Source: Moraxellaceae bacterium
GTDB taxonomy: Bacteria > Pseudomonadota > Gammaproteobacteria > Pseudomonadales > Ketobacteraceae
Direction of reading: 5' to 3'
NCBI GenBank assembly: GCA_002402125.1
Contig: NVVG01000204.1
Span: 1-8,055, forward strand
Length of the DNA: 8,055 bases
Under the pieces are notes generated by a model. It made no database searches. It was not told the DNA's origin and worked only from the letters and a program-made list of their open reading frames with translations. Of the stretch, positions 5,806-8,055 are shown one piece after another; within the stretch, counting starts at the first letter, position 1, and every line of letters begins with the position of its first letter. A program made the position numbers and the translations under genes.

Positions 5806-6263
5806 TATCGGGCTCTACGCATGTGTTATCCCAAAATATGTTGCAATCGCTTCAAGGTTATTCAACACACCTTCAAGATCAACGATCAATTCAGAGCTCT
5901 GAAACAAGTGATGCTCATCCAGAGGGTACTAATAAATTAGATGTACCCACCGAAAATACACCTAATACACAAGTTCCGATAAACACTGAAGATCCCGCTA
6001 TTTTAGCGTCGCAAGAAGCTCGAGACGCTGCCCGTAAAACCGCCCTAGAAGTCGGGGCGATGAAGCATCGACAAAATCTTGTTAATACCTATATAGATCA
6101 ATCCACTAAAGACGACGATAATGATTCGCCGAGTCCTTTTGTCGAGCCAACGGATGCATATAAAGCCAGCTTAAAATACGCCAGGCGTTCCGGACTGATT
6201 GATGCTTTTGAAAAGGCGACAGAACCGCAGAAAAGCGGCATGAAAGTCGATATAGTTATTTAA
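5802..6263 (+). CDS. Hypothetical hydrophilic protein, 153 residues
   Basis: I do not recognise this protein. It has no signal peptide, membrane segment or cysteine. The first 70 residues are rich in Ser, Thr, Gln, Asn and Pro and look disordered. About residues 67-100 form a likely charged helix (ILASQEARDAARKTALEVGA). After an acidic Asp/Ser/Pro patch (about 104-113) comes a second likely helix (about 118-140; TDAYKASLKYARRSGLIDAF). The start is the first ATG in its frame after the upstream gene. It has no clear Shine-Dalgarno of its own, so it probably relies on ribosomes finishing the bridging micro-ORF (ATGA overlap). Being in one transcript with the cNMP-fold protein, the two may act together; that is inference from context only. 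Coding status is supported by length and coupled position. Confidence 0.65.
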   Translation: MISGSTHVLSQNMLQSLQGYSTHLQDQRSIQSSETSDAHPEGTNKLDVPTENTPNTQVPINTEDPAILASQEARDAARKTALEVGAMKHRQNLVNTYIDQSTKDDDNDSPSPFVEPTDAYKASLKYARRSGLIDAFEKATEPQKSGMKVDIVI

Positions 6264-6283
6264 ATGTCAATATAGTTATCTAG
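6244..6283 (+). repeat. Two imperfect 20-bp tandem repeats across the stop codon
   Basis: A 20-bp unit (6244-6263, core GTCGATATAGTTAT) is followed directly by a copy (6264-6283, core GTCAATATAGTTAT), matching at 16 of 20 positions. The first unit encodes the last codons and stop of the 153-residue gene; the second is just outside it and is out of frame. It looks like an old tandem duplication. Confidence 0.65.
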
Positions 6284-6510
6284 CAGAAAACCTTTTTAAT
6301 ATTTAAATCAAGCACAAGTAATGATTCGCCTATTCTAGCTGCTAGACTCGTTGATTGGGGTTGGTCTCTGGTTAATCGCATAATGCCTTTTGGAACCCTG
6401 TACGATATACATACGTGCTAGCTAACATACGAAATGCTCATTACTCGAGCATGAGAAGCACACGAGTTTTTCTTGCTTTAACCCACTACCAATAATGAAA
6501 GAGTTGAATT
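6264..6510. other. 247-bp intergenic region upstream of the sensor gene
   Basis: No ORF longer than about 18 codons was found here on either strand. It contains the second 20-bp repeat copy (to 6283), an AT-rich stretch (6286-6308) with TAATAT at 6297-6302 as a possible -10 but no good -35, a CTAGC-T-GCTAG palindrome at 6335-6345, two copies of ACATACG (6409-6415 and 6425-6431), and the nested inverted repeats at 6434-6471. The sensor gene's promoter is presumably here, but I cannot place it. I see no strong intrinsic terminator. Confidence 0.5.
6434..6471 (+). promoter_or_regulatory. Nested, mutually exclusive short inverted repeats
   Basis: ATGCTC (6434-6439) can pair with GAGCAT (6447-6452). 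Alternatively CTCAT (6437-6441) can pair with ATGAG (6451-6455), or ACTCG (6443-6447) with CGAGT (6463-6467), the last followed by a T-run ending at 6471. The pairings exclude each other, which suggests an attenuator-like leader or an operator. The stems are only 5-6 bp, so the signal is weak. Confidence 0.25.
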
Positions 6511-8055
6511 ATGGGAAACAAATCTGAATTCAAAAAATATCCCTTACATATTCATATATCTACATTGGTGCTTGCACTGGTTGTATTCTTTGGTCTCAGC
6601 ACCAGTATTTATAACTATTGGGAAACAAGCAAAATGCTAGTCGAGGCCGCAGATGAAAAGATTGACAAGATTAGCTTGCAATTAGCGGGCGCGCTCGAGA
6701 ACGAACAAAAAAGACTGGCAATAGCACTGGCGATGTTGGCTGTCTCTGACTTGTCCTATGCGCGTAATCTAAAAGAACGTCTGCAGAATTTTTCAATGAT
6801 TAAAACGGTATTGGATGCAACACCCAATGTGAGTGGATTACAGTCCACTTATCCTAATGGAGATTATTTCATAATTCGACCCATCGCGTTCCACCAGAAA
6901 ATCAATGCCGTGGTTCCGGATTCAACTGTGTTCGTAATTGACAATGTCTCAGCAGGAAGCGGCAAACAGCAACGCGCGTTTTACGATAACAATGGCGAAC
7001 AACTCGGTGACTTGATTACGCAGGAGACAAGTTATAATCCACGTGATCAGCTCTGGTATAAACAGGCGATAGGGACTGATCACATGATGATTTCTAAAGT
7101 TCACCTATTATCTGCAACCCGACAATTGGGACTGACTTTTTCGCACTGGGATCGCGATAGCAATGTAGTCATTTCCGCTAATGCAACACTGAGGTCGCTG
7201 TCTACGAAAATCAGTGAATATGAGGTTAGCCCAAGTTCAGAGTTGATATTAATCGATAGTAAACAACGGGTGATTGCCTACAAAGATACCAGGGCCTTGG
7301 TTAAAAAGACGGGGCAAGGTCAATTGGAAATGGTGGGTCTCGCGGATTTAGGTATTCCCGCTTTACATGGGTTTGATATTAGTCAGCTGAACACCGGCAA
7401 GAGTGGCATAAATTTCTCACATGGGGGCGAGATTTGGCGTGGCCAGACCCGTGTTATCACACGGAAAGGTAAAGAAGCCATATCTCTATTAATCCTGTTC
7501 CCTGAAAATGAGTTGGTTAGTAGGGCTATTGATATTCGCAACAATAGTTTTGCCATTCAAATAGTGGCTATTATTTTTTGCATACCTTTAGCATGGTTGC
7601 TAGCGAGAAGCATTGCCAAATCCCTGAAGCATTTGGCTCGCACGGCGCAGCGCATTAATGATTTTGACTTTAGTACAGACATCGATTATCGCTTTAATAT
7701 TAGAGAGGTTGACGAGCTTGCTATATCTATTGGCGTGATGAAAAATACTATCAACCAATTTTTGCAACTGGTTGATATGATTGCCAATGAAAAAAATCTG
7801 GAAAAACTGATCGATAAAGTCGTAAAGGCCAGCTGCGAAGTCAGCCATTCAGATTGCGTGGGTATCTTTCTCGTGGATAATGAAGAGAGCCATATAATCC
7901 CCCACAGTATATTCATTCAGGGTAAGTCCCAATTAATTCCGGAGGATGCCGGTGCGAGCATTGACATTAATGATCACAAACATTCGATTACAGAGTGCCT
8001 TAGGAACCGCAAGCATGCAATTTTCAAATATGTTCGCGATTCAAAGAGTAATATT
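6511..8055 (+). CDS. Membrane sensor protein: TM - dCache-like - TM - HAMP-like - GAF start (3' partial)
   Basis: This ORF stays open for 515 codons to the window edge. A cytoplasmic stretch with YPLHIHIS (residues 10-17) leads into TM1 (about 17-37). A periplasmic domain of about 300 residues follows. It contains YNPRDQLWYKQA (175-186), recognisable as the dCache signature region, and a second sub-domain (about 235-330). TM2 is at about 347-365, a HAMP-like linker at 366-425 (EVDEL at 399-403, but no Pro in the first helix, SIAKSL), and a GAF-like domain starts near 430. The effector is outside the window. The YPLHIHIS-TM-dCache-HAMP-GAF order recalls HD-GYP phosphodiesterases and class III adenylyl cyclases, but neither can be confirmed here. 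The ATG at 6511 has AAAGAG (6498-6503) 7 nt upstream. It likely has its own promoter in the preceding 247-bp gap. Confidence 0.85.
   Translation, partial: MGNKSEFKKYPLHIHISTLVLALVVFFGLSTSIYNYWETSKMLVEAADEKIDKISLQLAGALENEQKRLAIALAMLAVSDLSYARNLKERLQNFSMIKTVLDATPNVSGLQSTYPNGDYFIIRPIAFHQKINAVVPDSTVFVIDNVSAGSGKQQRAFYDNNGEQLGDLITQETSYNPRDQLWYKQAIGTDHMMISKVHLLSATRQLGLTFSHWDRDSNVVISANATLRSLSTKISEYEVSPSSELILIDSKQRVIAYKDTRALVKKTGQGQLEMVGLADLGIPALHGFDISQLNTGKSGINFSHGGEIWRGQTRVITRKGKEAISLLILFPENELVSRAIDIRNNSFAIQIVAIIFCIPLAWLLARSIAKSLKHLARTAQRINDFDFSTDIDYRFNIREVDELAISIGVMKNTINQFLQLVDMIANEKNLEKLIDKVVKASCEVSHSDCVGIFLVDNEESHIIPHSIFIQGKSQLIPEDAGASIDINDHKHSITECLRNRKHAIFKYVRDSKSNI

Noticed and set aside
6280..6422. 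Cluster of CTAG-containing short palindromes as a recombination or attachment site
   Set aside because: CTAG also occurs elsewhere in the window, and there is no integrase or duplicated attachment sequence.
7600..7916. Minus-strand open frames 7600-7848 and 7686-7916
   Set aside because: They are antisense to the HAMP/GAF part of the sensor gene, whose frame is open over 515 codons with clear domains.

Overview
The window looks like chromosomal DNA of a Gram-negative bacterium, most likely a gammaproteobacterium, possibly marine. The evidence is an outer-membrane efflux lipoprotein, HlyD and DUF2955 inner-membrane partners, and a dCache-HAMP-GAF sensor, with moderate GC by eye. Nothing seen fixes the genus. 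All supported genes are on the + strand. No tRNA, rRNA, transposase, CRISPR or phage gene was found.

Region 1 (2-5230) is a tightly packed operon. It runs: the C-terminal part of an AI-2E/PerM-type membrane protein (its 5' end is outside the window); a NodT/OprM-type outer-membrane efflux lipoprotein; a HlyD/EmrA-type periplasmic adaptor; a DUF2955 (FUSC-like) inner-membrane protein; and a small potassium-channel-like protein with a GYGD selectivity filter. The middle three look like a complete tripartite envelope-spanning exporter of the aromatic-acid efflux (Aae-like) kind. The AI-2E-like protein and the channel are accessory membrane proteins. Every junction is coupled: TAATG overlap, micro-ORF bridge, micro-ORF bridge, then a 7-bp overlap.

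Region 2 (5231-6263) starts with a 124-bp spacer that holds two different tandem repeats. One is five units of 11 bp, each beginning ATTGT; the other is two units of 15 bp next to the ribosome binding site. They precede a short single-domain cyclic-nucleotide-binding-fold protein with a degenerate phosphate cassette, and an unrecognised hydrophilic 153-residue protein. These two genes are joined by a 21-codon ORF that overlaps both.

Region 3 (6264-8055) has a 247-bp spacer with short inverted repeats. It is followed by a long ORF, open at the window edge, for a membrane sensor: TM, dCache-like periplasmic domain, TM, HAMP-like, start of GAF. Its output domain lies beyond the window; HD-GYP phosphodiesterase and class III cyclase are the main candidates. 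A cNMP-fold protein next to a possible nucleotide-signalling enzyme is suggestive, but nothing in the window proves a link.
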